From positions 1,612,001-1,676,000 of the forward strand of contig CAWCGU010000006.1 in assembly GCA_963795195.1 (NCBI GenBank): a stretch of 64,000 bases of DNA, read 5' to 3'. The notes below the pieces were generated by a model. That model searched no databases. It saw only the letters and a program-made list of their open reading frames with translations, and was not told where the DNA came from. The translations under genes and the position numbers were made by a program. Shown here in pieces: positions 1 through 8,254 of this stretch. This DNA comes from CAWCGU01 sp963795195 (lineage in GTDB: Bacteria; Actinomycetota; Thermoleophilia; Solirubrobacterales; 70-9). The number at the start of each line of letters is the position of its first letter. The first letter of the stretch is position 1.

Positions 1-1259
1 TCGACGACCAGCGTCGAGTGTGCGGATGGAGAGCGCTGGAAGTTGAAGTAGTCGTCGCGGTCCTTGTGGTACTGGCCCGTGTCCTGCACCACTCTGACTC
101 CGCGCTCGTAGAGCTCGAAGGAGAGCTCGTCGGAATGCTTGTGGGTTCCGGAGTGATACGAGGAGGCGATCGCGAGCCAGCCGCCCGCCGCGTGGTCCTT
201 GACGACGGCATAGCCGGATGCGGGGGCGGCCCAGAGCCCGCCCTGCGAGGCTGCAAGAGCGCGCACCTCGGCCTGCGGCTTGTCGAGGCTGGTGTCGCCG
301 AACTGGGCCATCTTCTCGTCGGGCGCGGTCAGCCAGGCAAGTGAGGTGACGAGCTGGGCCCGAGCCGCCTGCAGCTCGGCGTCGTCCGGGTTGACGATCC
401 GCAGGTAGTCGTCGATCAGGTTGATCGCGTAGTCGTAGTAGCCCATCGAGTGTTCGAGCCAGACGCCCTCCGCTGCCTGGAATGAGCCGTAGAACGTACG
501 CCGGTAGCGCCGCTCGCCGCGCAGCGCGCCGCGAGCCAGAAAACGGTCCTGCGGCAGATAACGGCCGAGCGACGCGAGGGCAAGGTCGATCGAGAGCCCG
601 TGGTTCGTCGCCTTGTAGTTGGCGTTGTTTCGCAGGTAGCGGCCGTGCTTGCGGATCGAGGTCAGCATCAGCTTCGCGTCCGCGCGGCCGATCACCCCCT
701 CGCAGGCCGTCGCTCTGGCGATGAAGGCGATGAAGGCGGCGCGCCGGGCGGCAACTCTGTCCGTCCAGGTCTCTGAACTGACGTCACCCTCATTCGCCGC
801 TTTGATCCAGGTGAGGGCGATCTCGCGGGCCATCCGCAGCGCCCGCAGCTTCTTAGGCCTCTTGAAGTGAGGGCTGGCGACGTAGATGTAGAGCAGCTGA
901 TCCAGGAAGGCGAGGTCGGCGAGGCGCGCCGCGAATGCCTTCGAGTCGATCGGATTGCGCTCCCAGTCAACGGGCGGCTTCAGCTCGATGATCTGCCTGT
1001 GCACCTTGAACTTCCAGTGCAGCGCTCGGGTCTGCTCCTCGAAGCTGTACACAGACGTCTTCTCGGTGCGGTACTCGACAGGGCATCCCGGGGCGGCGAG
1101 ATAGTCGACCGGGCCAGACCGCGGCGGCTTACGTTTGGCAGGCGCCTCGGTCGCGACGCCGCCCAGCGCTCCGAAAGCGCCGCAAACAACGGCAAGCGCA
1201 AGCAGCGAGCAGCGCGCTCGCCGGCCAGATCCCTGCTTTGGAGCCACCGTGAAAGTCAT
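1..1259 (-). CDS. Heparinase II/III family polysaccharide lyase-like protein, secreted, 3' end outside window
   Basis: The reading frame is open to the left edge, so only about 419 N-terminal residues are present. It starts at the ATG at 1259 with a basic n-region (residues 9-16), a hydrophobic stretch rich in Leu/Ala/Val to about residue 38, then a mature domain: a secreted protein. An alpha-helical (alpha/alpha toroid type) region is followed near the left edge by HKHSDELSFELYERG and a DTGQYHKD stretch, the pattern at the start of the heparinase II/III beta domain, where the His residues lie in the active site. The family cleaves uronic-acid-containing polysaccharides; the substrate here cannot be read. 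It lies downstream of ssb on the same strand but is separated by 195 bases with a large hairpin, so it is probably its own unit. Confidence 0.75.
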   Translation of the reverse strand, partial: MTFTVAPKQGSGRRARCSLLALAVVCGAFGALGGVATEAPAKRKPPRSGPVDYLAAPGCPVEYRTEKTSVYSFEEQTRALHWKFKVHRQIIELKPPVDWERNPIDSKAFAARLADLAFLDQLLYIYVASPHFKRPKKLRALRMAREIALTWIKAANEGDVSSETWTDRVAARRAAFIAFIARATACEGVIGRADAKLMLTSIRKHGRYLRNNANYKATNHGLSIDLALASLGRYLPQDRFLARGALRGERRYRRTFYGSFQAAEGVWLEHSMGYYDYAINLIDDYLRIVNPDDAELQAARAQLVTSLAWLTAPDEKMAQFGDTSLDKPQAEVRALAASQGGLWAAPASGYAVVKDHAAGGWLAIASSYHSGTHKHSDELSFELYERGVRVVQDTGQYHKDRDDYFNFQRSPSAHSTLVV

Positions 1260-1364
1260 GCGTCCCACCGCGTAAACCCGTCGATAGGCGGGTCGATGCG
1301 GGGTTATTGATGGTAGGGAGGCGCCCTATGCAGGCTGCAAAGGCTGTGCCGGGACGCCCTCCCG

Positions 1365-1422
1365 CCACGCCGAACGTCCCAATTGACCCCCCATAGGGTG
1401 TACTCGAGGACGTTCGGTGTGG
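1365..1422. repeat. 58-bp palindromic element, copy A (terminator-like)
   Basis: CCGAACGTCC at 1370-1379 is inverted as GGACGTTCGG at 1408-1417. With flanking bases the stem is about 15 bp with one G-T mismatch, and a second C-run/G-run inverted repeat lies in the loop. A closely similar element, with the same arms and a related loop, lies at 53133-53191. It sits just downstream of the ssb stop. It has no clear T-tract, so it is either a strong hairpin terminator or a member of a dispersed intergenic repeat family. Confidence 0.7.
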
Positions 1423-1454
1423 CGCGGGCGCCTTCGGTCAGTCCCAGGCGTTCC

Positions 1455-1952
1455 CTAGAACGGGATGTCGTCTTCGGAGCCGCCGCCGCTGCCGACGCCG
1501 ACGCCCTCGGGCTCGAAGTCGGAGGTGTCGGCCGGGACGTCCGAGGTCGGCTGGAAGCCTCCGCCGGTGCTGTCGCCGTTACCGCCGTTCCCGTTGCCGC
1601 CGCCGCCCTGGCCCTCGCGCGAGCCGAGGAACTGCACGGAGTTGGCAGTGATCGAGACCTTCTGGCGCTTCTGGCCCTCGGGGGTCTCCCATTCGCGCCA
1701 GTCGAGGCGGCCCTCGATCGCGACGGGGCGGCCCTTGGCGAGCCACTGGGCGCAGTTCTCGCCCTGCGCTCCCCAGACGGTGACGTCGAAGTAGTTGGGC
1801 TTGTCGACCCAGTTCCCGCTGGCGTCCTTACGACGGCTGTTGACGGCGACGCGCATGTCGCAGACCGAAGTGCCTCCCTGTGTGCTCTTCAGCTCCGGGT
1901 CGCGAGTGAGGTTGCCGGTGATGACGACGACGTTGACATTCGATGCAGCCAT
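1455..1952 (-). CDS. ssb: Single-stranded DNA-binding protein
   Basis: 165 residues, the usual bacterial size. The N-terminal OB fold (about residues 5-112) has the conserved start NVVVITGNLTRDPEL, the core YFDVTVWG and IEGRLDWREW segments, and an SSB-typical aromatic pattern. A Gly/Asn-rich flexible linker follows, ending in the acidic tip DDIPF that docks partner repair and replication proteins. It lies directly downstream of rpsF, the widespread rpsF-ssb pairing. The usual next genes rpsR and rplI are not found on this side. An AAGGAAAAGG-type ribosome-binding stretch precedes the ATG on this strand. Confidence 0.97.
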   Translation of the reverse strand: MAASNVNVVVITGNLTRDPELKSTQGGTSVCDMRVAVNSRRKDASGNWVDKPNYFDVTVWGAQGENCAQWLAKGRPVAIEGRLDWREWETPEGQKRQKVSITANSVQFLGSREGQGGGGNGNGGNGDSTGGGFQPTSDVPADTSDFEPEGVGVGSGGGSEDDIPF

Positions 1953-1982
1953 AGGCCTTTTCCTTCCTGACTTTTGTTGTGC

Positions 1983-2717
1983 TTACCGATGATAAGTCGG
2001 CATCCGGCGGTCGCGCCCCCCACGGGGACGGAGGCGAATCGCAAAACCGCCCACTATGCGGGAAGGGCTTGGCGGTCTACTCGGCTTCGGGCGCATCAGG
2101 TGCGGCGGCCTCGGGCTCAGCCGCTTCCGCAGCCGGCTCGGGAGCGCCTCCGCTGCGGGCTCAGCCTCTGCGGCTGCCGGAGCCTCGGGCTCAGCCTCTG
2201 CGGCTGCCGGAGCCTCGGGGGCGGCCTCTGCGGCTGCCGGTGCCTCGGGTGCAACCTCGGAAGCCGCCGGCGCGACGGGGGCGGCGGGGCCGACGACACG
2301 ACGTCGCTTGACGACGCTGGCCAAATCCCCTTCGTCGTCGTGCGAGCCGCCGCGACCGTCCTTGCGCGCGGGTCGCGGAGCCATCGAAGTGGGGTCGGGC
2401 GGAGTGATCAGCGGCGAGCGCGGGTCGACGCGGAAGATGCGGAAGCGCAGCACGCCGTCGGTGATCTTGAGGTTGTGGTCGAGCTCGTCGAGCAGCGGCT
2501 TCTCGCCTGCAAAGCGATAAAAGCGGTAGTCGGCCTCGGTGCGCCGCTCGATGTCATAGGCCATCTTGCGCATCCCCCACGACTCATCGTGCTTGAGCGC
2601 GCCACCGGACTCGATCCGACTCTTGGCGTCGGATGCGATCTTCTCGCGGACCTCGTCCGGGGTCTCCGGATCGAGCATCAAGACCAATTCGTACTGACGT
2701 TCTGTGGTGGCTGGCAA
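1983..2717 (-). CDS. rpsF: 30S ribosomal protein S6 with long Ala/Glu/Pro tail; probable frame slip in the tail
   Basis: The S6 core occupies the first ~100 residues: YELVLMLDPE at the first strand, the KHDESWGMRKMAYDIERR loop and the YRFYRF/ITDGVLRFRIFR strands. It binds 16S rRNA with S18. I chose the TTG at 2717 because the next ATG would cut into beta-strand 1; no strong ribosome-binding site is visible. A low-complexity tail follows, built on a 30-bp tandem repeat (2161-2250) encoding EAPAAAEAEP-like decapeptides. As read, the frame turns Arg-rich and runs to 1983. One base more near 2140-2150 would keep the Ala/Glu tail and end at the TAG at 2077-2079, so that is the likely true end. Confidence 0.9.
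   Translation of the reverse strand: MPATTERQYELVLMLDPETPDEVREKIASDAKSRIESGGALKHDESWGMRKMAYDIERRTEADYRFYRFAGEKPLLDELDHNLKITDGVLRFRIFRVDPRSPLITPPDPTSMAPRPARKDGRGGSHDDEGDLASVVKRRRVVGPAAPVAPAASEVAPEAPAAAEAAPEAPAAAEAEPEAPAAAEAEPAAEALPSRLRKRLSPRPPHLMRPKPSRPPSPSRIVGGFAIRLRPRGGRDRRMPTYHR
2161..2280. repeat. 30-bp tandem repeat inside rpsF tail
   Basis: Three 30-base units start at 2161, 2191 and 2221 (the first two differ only at the last base), and a degenerate fourth starts at 2251. On the minus strand each encodes ten residues of an Ala/Glu/Pro linker. The repeat is in frame and coding, not an intergenic array. Confidence 0.85.
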
Positions 2718-2788
2718 ACGGCGGATGACTATAGGGGAATGGCGATCAGAAATCGCTTTTCCAGACGCGACACCGGGGCACGAAAGCG

Positions 2789-3272
2789 GTGGCCGGGCTT
2801 GTTTGCGGTGTGGGACGACAGCGAGTAAATCTGCGAAGCGCCGTGCGCCTCGGCGCCCTCGCACTGGCGGCATTGGCCGCGCTGGTGGTCCTGCCAAAGC
2901 TGCTCACGCCCCCCGCTCCCGCGCCGCTCGCGCCGGACATCGGCCTGAGCGGCGTTGGGACGACCGGCAGGCAGGGAACCTTCTGGCGCCGGGACGCCGA
3001 ACCTGCCCAGAGCAGCCGATTCCCACGGCGATGCCGCGACCCACCGGCCGGACGAGCCAGAGCGCCCCCCACGCCGGCCCGAACGGACGGAGCAGCGAGT
3101 CGCGCCGAACGAGGAACAGCGGCGCGACGCCGAGCGCGACAGCGGCGGAAGTGAAGCGCCAGATCAAGGCCCATCCGATCCGCCGTCCGCGCCGTCGCCG
3201 ACGGCGCTTGCACCGGCTCCGGCTCCGGCGCCACCGCCTCCACCCCCAGCACCAGCCGAGTTCGGACCCTGA
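2789..3272 (+). CDS. Hypothetical membrane-anchored Pro-rich protein, reading frame uncertain
   Basis: A GTG-started frame (2789, or 2810) gives a basic start and one clear hydrophobic segment (LGALALAALAALVVLP, about residues 22-37), then a Pro/Ala-rich stretch. In this frame the downstream part becomes Arg-rich and stops at 3154. Another frame from about 2955 reads as a plausible charged then Pro/Ala-rich tail and stops at 3272. One frame slip between about 2945 and 3000 would join them. It is divergent from rpsF and convergent with the GT20 gene. I recognise no family and cannot exclude that only the first part is real. Confidence 0.35.
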
Positions 3273-3289
3273 CGGCTGACGGCCCGCGC

Positions 3290-4744
3290 CTACGCCTCGC
3301 GCTTCAACCGGATATCGGCCAGCTGCTCGTCGATCCACACGCCCGGGTCGCGCCGCTCGACGATCTCGCGCAGGCTCGAAGCCAGGAGCTGACGGTGATC
3401 CGGGCTCATCGTCAGGGCCTTGTAGATCGTCTCGGCTTGCTCATCGATGTCGAAGGGATTCACGGAGAGCACGCATTCGCCGAGCTCCTCGTGCGAGCCG
3501 GTGTTCTCCGAGAGCATCACGACCCCGTCTCGCTCGTTGACCGCCGGCGCCTCCTTGGCGACGAGGTTCATGCCGTCGAAGAGCGCGTTGACCATCAGCA
3601 GGTCGTAGTTCTTGTAGCGGGCGACGGCGTCGGGCAGGTTCTCGTAGATACGCAGGTCGATCGGCATCCAGTCGGTGGTCCCGTGCCGGTGGTTGACGAC
3701 AGCCACCAGGGCCTCGATGCGCTCCAAGTACTCGGCGTACTCGGGAACATCCTGGCGTGAGGGCTGCAGGTGAGCGATGAAGGTGACCTTCTCGCGGAAC
3801 TCCGGGTGTCGCTGCAGGAAGACGTCGAATGCGGTGAAGCCGCGCAGGACGTTCTTGGAGAGGTCGGCTCGATCGACGCGGATGATCAGGTGTTCACGCC
3901 GCCGCCGCAACAGCTCCCGCTCGTATTCGGCGACCTCATCGGAGGCAGCCAGCGCGCGCAGCCGCGCCGCGTCGATTCCGAGCGGGTAGGCACGGACCCA
4001 GATCTCACGTCCCTCGTGATGGACGATCAGCCGCTCACGATCGACCTCGAGGTCGAGCAGCTGCGCGCAGCAGGAGAGGAAGTTGCGGCAGTAGGCAGTC
4101 GTGTGGAAGCCGATGATGTCGTTGGCGAGCAGGCCGCGGTAGATCTCCTCACGCCAGACGGCCGGCAGAATCCGCCAGGAGTCCGGCTGGGACCAGGGAA
4201 TGTGGACGAACTGGTGCAGGAAGACGTCCGGGCGGGCCTCGCGAATCCTCGCCGGCGCCGTGTAGAGGTGGTAGTCGTGCAGCATCACGAGCGGGTCGGC
4301 CTGCCCGTCGAGCTGCTCGATCACCGCCGCGGCGATGTCGTCGTTGACGACCTTGTAGCCGTACTCCCACGCCTCCTTCTCCTCCAGGCGGATGTCGGGC
4401 GCGTTGGAGAGGTCCCAAAGGTAGTGCTGAATGAACCAGAGGATCGGGTTGGCGATCACGTTGTAGAAACGGTCGTAGGCCTCGGCGGCGCTCTCGACCA
4501 TCAGCACGTCGTAGTCGACGCCGCCGATCGTGACAGCGACCGGCTTACCGCCGACCTCGCGCGCGACCGCCACGTCTTCGTCGGTCATCGCCGAGGCGAC
4601 CCAGAGCGCCTTGCGATGCTTGACGAGATCCGTCAGCGCAGTGACCAGTCCGCCCCCGCCGCGCGAGGCAACCCGTTGACCGTCCTCGTCCAGCTCGAAC
4701 TGGGCCGGTCCGCGGTTGGAGACGATGATCAGCTGATCGTCAAT
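3290..4744 (-). CDS. otsA: Trehalose-6-phosphate synthase-like glycosyltransferase (GT20)
   Basis: About 484 residues, normal for OtsA. It would transfer glucose from a nucleotide sugar to glucose 6-phosphate. Visible GT20 signatures are LIIVSNRGPAQFE with the following Gly-rich RGGGGLVTAL (donor loop), VMLHDYHLYTAPARIRE, HQFVHIPWSQPDSWRILP, DRADLSKNVLRGFTAFD and NALFDGMNLVAKEAPAVN near the C terminus. The first in-frame ATG lies about 52 codons in and would delete the donor loop. The frame between the TAG of the upstream treT-like gene (4757-4759) and the VSNRGP motif has no ATG, GTG or TTG, so an ATT at 4744 after a GGGGAG-like site is my best start. No trehalose phosphatase domain is fused and no otsB is next door. 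Confidence 0.85.
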   Translation of the reverse strand: MDDQLIIVSNRGPAQFELDEDGQRVASRGGGGLVTALTDLVKHRKALWVASAMTDEDVAVAREVGGKPVAVTIGGVDYDVLMVESAAEAYDRFYNVIANPILWFIQHYLWDLSNAPDIRLEEKEAWEYGYKVVNDDIAAAVIEQLDGQADPLVMLHDYHLYTAPARIREARPDVFLHQFVHIPWSQPDSWRILPAVWREEIYRGLLANDIIGFHTTAYCRNFLSCCAQLLDLEVDRERLIVHHEGREIWVRAYPLGIDAARLRALAASDEVAEYERELLRRRREHLIIRVDRADLSKNVLRGFTAFDVFLQRHPEFREKVTFIAHLQPSRQDVPEYAEYLERIEALVAVVNHRHGTTDWMPIDLRIYENLPDAVARYKNYDLLMVNALFDGMNLVAKEAPAVNERDGVVMLSENTGSHEELGECVLSVNPFDIDEQAETIYKALTMSPDHRQLLASSLREIVERRDPGVWIDEQLADIRLKREA

Positions 4745-4756
4745 CTCGGCTCCCCG

Positions 4757-5996
4757 CTAACGATCGTCCAGCTCCTGGAACATCTTCAGCCAGTCCCGCA
4801 GCAAACGCGGCGTCAGGAACTGACGACGGGCGTGCTCTTTGCCCTCCTTGGCGAGGCGAACGCCAAGCTCCGGGTCCGCCAGCAGCTCGAGCGTGCGCTG
4901 CGCCGTCTGCTCCGGCGAGTCGACCAGAAAACCCGAGACGCCGTCCTCGATCTGCAGGGCGATCCCGCCGACGTTGCCGGCGATCGTCGGACGGCCCTTC
5001 CAGAGCGCCTCGGTCACGGTCAGGCCGAAGCCTTCGCGCAAGCGACTTCTGGATCACCACGTCTGACTGGGACTGAAAGGCGTTGACCTCGATCGCGCCG
5101 ACGTTGTTGAGGTTGTTGAGGATCTTGATGTCCGGGTCGCCGTCGGCGTGCTGGAAGGTCTGGTGGAAGAACTCCCAGCCCTCCGGATCGTCGGTCGCCA
5201 TCGAGCCGACCAGCGCGAGCTGCACCTCCGGCACCTGCTCGTGGACCATCCGGTAGGCGTCGATCACGCCCATCGGGTCCTTCCAGGGATCGAAGCGTGA
5301 GACCTGAGTGATCAGCGGACGCTCGACGTCGATCCCGAACTGGTCACAGACGAAGGCGGCGTCATCAGGCGAGAGGGCCATGTTCTTCGGCGAGAGCGGA
5401 TCGATCGCCGGCGGAACGATGCGGACGCCGTCGCCGTTGAGGCTCTCGGGCACGTACTGCTGCATGTGCCAGACGCTGAGGTCGTACTCCTTGATCTGAG
5501 GCAGGATGCCCGCGATCGTGTCGGGGTTCGGAGTCGAGAGGTCGATGTGGCATCGCCAGATCCAGTGCTTGGACGCCTCGGGCGAGTTCTGCTTCAGGCC
5601 GACCGGCTGGGGGTCGTGGATGATGATCACGTCCCACTCGTCCTTCAACCCCTGAGCGTTCATCCAGTTGTAACGCTCGAAGAGGTCCCACTCAGCCGCG
5701 CTCAGCGTCGCCGGGTCACCCTGCAGTGAGTTGTGCATCAGCTTGGTGACGTTGAAGAACTCCTCCTTGCCGAGGATCACCTGCCAGTGCGCGTCGAGCC
5801 CGACGTCGCGCATCAGCGGCACCAACGTGTAGAGGATCTCGGAGACGCCGCCTCCGAACGCTGTGGCGCTGACGTGCAGCACGCGCTTGCCCTCCATCTT
5901 CTCCGCGAGCTGGCCGATCTCCTCGACGAGCTCGCGACCGACGATGTGCGTGTAGTCCGAAAGCGATCTGTGGCCGAGGCCTACTTCTTGGAGCAC
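4757..5996 (-). CDS. treT: TreT-like trehalose synthase (GT4), frame slip near 5041
   Basis: GT4-type glycosyltransferase resembling trehalose glycosyltransferring synthase (NDP-glucose plus glucose to trehalose). The N-terminal Rossmann half has HVSATAFGGGVSEILYTLVP and IIHDPQPVGL. The C-terminal half has PLITQVSRFDPWKDPMGVID and the nucleotide-sugar site REGFGLTVTEALWKGRP. The frame breaks just before REGFGLTV: one extra base around 5040-5045 (TCG CTT G CGC GAA) moves the last ~94 codons to another frame ending in a TAG at 4757. The length is a multiple of three plus one. GTG start at 5996. It lies immediately upstream of the GT20 gene and is probably cotranscribed, giving two trehalose routes side by side. 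Confidence 0.8.
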
Positions 5997-6112
5997 GCGG
6001 GGCAGGCTAGCGGTCGCAGGGGGTCGGCGGCTTCGCCCGCTGGGCGAATCTTGAGAGCGAGACCCCGTACGGCCGGTCGGAATGCCCTCTCCCTGACGGG
6101 CGCAAACCAGGA

Positions 6113-7042
6113 TCAGGTCAAGGCGGCCAGCCGCTCGATGCCGGCGTCGAGCTTGGCGCAGATTGCGCTGTGCAACTCCGCGTTCGCGGCGGTCACGCAG
6201 GAGATCTGGAACTCGTGTCCGGAACCGAGCAGCCGTTTGGGCGCGAGCGACGCACCGTAGGCGTCGCTGACCACGGCGCCGGCCTCCTCGCAGATCAAGG
6301 CGACGGCCGCCAGGTCGTACGGAGAGTTGTTGAGCACGGCCCCTCCACCCACGCGCTCGAAGGCCTCGCGCATTCTCGGGACATCAGCCACCATCCGCGG
6401 GCCGGGCTCGACGTATGCGTCCAGCTGGCCGGTGAAGACGCGAGTCATGTCGAAGGTCGCCGAACCCAGGTCGAAGGTGCCGCCGCCGACCGAAGAGTCG
6501 TCGACCAACTCGGCAAGGACCTCAGCCATCGCCCTGACCGGCCGGCCGCGCAAGCCGTAGGCCCAGAACAGCTTCGCCAGGTCGGCGTTGGCGGAAAGCT
6601 TGGGGGCCGGCGCGCAGCCGCCGCCTCGCTCGGCGACGAACAGTGCCCCGCTCTTGATCTCGGCCACGCAGCCGACCTGGACGTCCCCCATCGTCGGCTC
6701 GTCGCCCAGCGGCGCCGCGGCCACCGAGACGCAGGCGGATTCAAAGCCGGCCATCGCCGGACGGGTTCCATCGATTGGATCGACGATAAGCACCCATTCC
6801 GGATCGCCGGCGGGGGTCACCATGCCGCGGTCCTCGGAGTAGAAGGCCACGCCCGGAGCGTGTCGCGCGAGGTGCTCCTCCATGAACGACTCGGCGAGCT
6901 CGTCGATTGCGAAGGTGACGTCGCCGCCTTCACCCTCCCCCGCGTGTACCCGGCCGGAATGGCGGCCGAGCTCTGGGACGACACGTTCGCGCAGAGCCAG
7001 GGTCAGCTCAACGGCGAGCTCGCGGACCTGACCGCTGAGCAC
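6113..7042 (-). CDS. Inositol monophosphatase/fructose-1,6-bisphosphatase-like phosphatase
   Basis: 309 residues. The sugar-phosphatase fold is shown by an acidic segment (FYSEDRGM, replacing the canonical GEE) and the metal-binding core VLIVDPIDGTRPAMAGFESA near residues 105-125, the equivalent of the DPIDGT motif that binds Mg ions and phosphate. A late second signature around LNNSPYDLAAVALICEEAGA corresponds to the D-hydroxyl-binding C-terminal motif. Substrate (inositol phosphate, PAP or a sugar phosphate) cannot be assigned. The GTG start abuts the stop of the HtrA gene (TGA then GTG), so it is the last gene of the RR-HK-HtrA operon. Confidence 0.85.
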   Translation of the reverse strand: MLSGQVRELAVELTLALRERVVPELGRHSGRVHAGEGEGGDVTFAIDELAESFMEEHLARHAPGVAFYSEDRGMVTPAGDPEWVLIVDPIDGTRPAMAGFESACVSVAAAPLGDEPTMGDVQVGCVAEIKSGALFVAERGGGCAPAPKLSANADLAKLFWAYGLRGRPVRAMAEVLAELVDDSSVGGGTFDLGSATFDMTRVFTGQLDAYVEPGPRMVADVPRMREAFERVGGGAVLNNSPYDLAAVALICEEAGAVVSDAYGASLAPKRLLGSGHEFQISCVTAANAELHSAICAKLDAGIERLAALT

Positions 7043-8254
7043 TCAGGAGCCCGGGCGCGGCTCGAGCTTGATGTCGAGTTCCTCGCGCGAGCCCTCGCGC
7101 AGCACCTCGAGCCGGACTGTGTCGCCCGGCGCGTAGCCGCTTATCAGCCGCGGCAGGTCGCTGTCGTTGACGACAGGCTCGCCGTCCACCGAAAGGATCA
7201 CGTCACCCCCCGCACGCACGGGAGCGCCCTGGAAGCGGATCGGCTCGTCGCCCGCTCGCAGGCCGGCGTCGGCGGCGGGACTGCCGGGAACGATGCGGGC
7301 GATCAGCGACCCGGTCTCCGTGTCCAGACCGAGGTGGTCGGCGAGCTGCGGGTAGAGCGGCTGGCTGGTCACGCCAATGTACGCGTAGTCGGCCTGGCCG
7401 TCCTCGCGCAGCTGCTCGATCGAGCGCTCGACGAGGTTGCTGGGAACGGCGAAGCCGACGCCGGCGTTCTCACCTGAGGTCGTGTTGATCTGCTGGTTGA
7501 CGCCGATCACCTCGGCGTCCGAATTGAGCAGCGGTCCGCCGGAGTTGCCCGGGTTGATCGAGGCGTCGGTCTGAATCGCCGCGTCGATCCCGAACTTGGT
7601 CAGTGACTCGATCGAGCGGTCGGTCGCCGAGACGACGCCCACCGAAAGCGACTCCTCCTGTCCGAACGGACTGCCGATCGCCGCGACCGGATCGCCGACC
7701 CGCATCGCCGCGGAGTCGCCGAAGGAGAGTGGCTCGATGTTGAGGTCGGCGGGATCGACCTTGATCAGGGCGACGTCGGCGAAGGGGTCGAAGCCGAGGA
7801 TCTCCGCCGGAACGCGATTGCGGTCCTGGAACTGGACATAGACCTCGTCAGCCTCATTCAGCGCCCCGCCGGTGCCCGTCGCCTGAGCGTCGGTGACGAC
7901 GTGCGCGTTGGTCGCGATCTCCCCGTCCTGCGAGATCACGAATCCCGAGCCCTGGCCTGCGGCCGGGCCACCGCCGAAGATGCTGGTTTCACTGGAAGCA
8001 CCGAAAGTCGAGATCACGGTGACGACGCCGGGGGAGACCTCGTCGTAGATGGCACGAGGGCTGAAGGCGCCACGCTGTGCCTCGACGACGACGCGATCGC
8101 CGGAGGGCAGCGACTCATCGCTGCCGATGGTCGTCGTCGACCCCTCGTCGTCGCCGCAGCCTGCGAGAAGTGAGATCGCGAGCACGGCCACAGCCGCGCA
8201 TGCAACCGCTGGGCGCGCCGGCCGGCGCGCCATGCCTCGAAGCGAAGCCGTCAA
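7043..8254 (-). CDS. HtrA/DegP-type serine protease, lipoprotein
   Basis: S1C protease with one PDZ domain, about 403 residues. The signal segment VAVLAISLLAGC ends in a lipobox Cys followed by GDDEGS, so it is probably anchored outside the membrane. The triad is visible: His in IATNAHVV, Asp in FADVALIKV and Ser in SINPGNSGGPLL. The C-terminal PDZ (about residues 295-395) includes GYAPGDTVRLEVLREG. The TTG at 8254 overlaps the stop of the sensor kinase; the in-frame ATG at 8233 is an equally good start with a shorter signal peptide. Next to a two-component system it likely handles envelope protein quality control under that system's control. Confidence 0.92.
   Translation of the reverse strand: MTASLRGMARRPARPAVACAAVAVLAISLLAGCGDDEGSTTTIGSDESLPSGDRVVVEAQRGAFSPRAIYDEVSPGVVTVISTFGASSETSIFGGGPAAGQGSGFVISQDGEIATNAHVVTDAQATGTGGALNEADEVYVQFQDRNRVPAEILGFDPFADVALIKVDPADLNIEPLSFGDSAAMRVGDPVAAIGSPFGQEESLSVGVVSATDRSIESLTKFGIDAAIQTDASINPGNSGGPLLNSDAEVIGVNQQINTTSGENAGVGFAVPSNLVERSIEQLREDGQADYAYIGVTSQPLYPQLADHLGLDTETGSLIARIVPGSPAADAGLRAGDEPIRFQGAPVRAGGDVILSVDGEPVVNDSDLPRLISGYAPGDTVRLEVLREGSREELDIKLEPRPGS

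Noticed and set aside
2161..2280. 30-bp repeats as a possible CRISPR array
   Set aside because: Units are contiguous without spacers and in frame with the rpsF tail.
3770..5086. 438-residue open frame on the plus strand
   Set aside because: Antisense to the two trehalose glycosyltransferases, which have clear motifs on the other strand.
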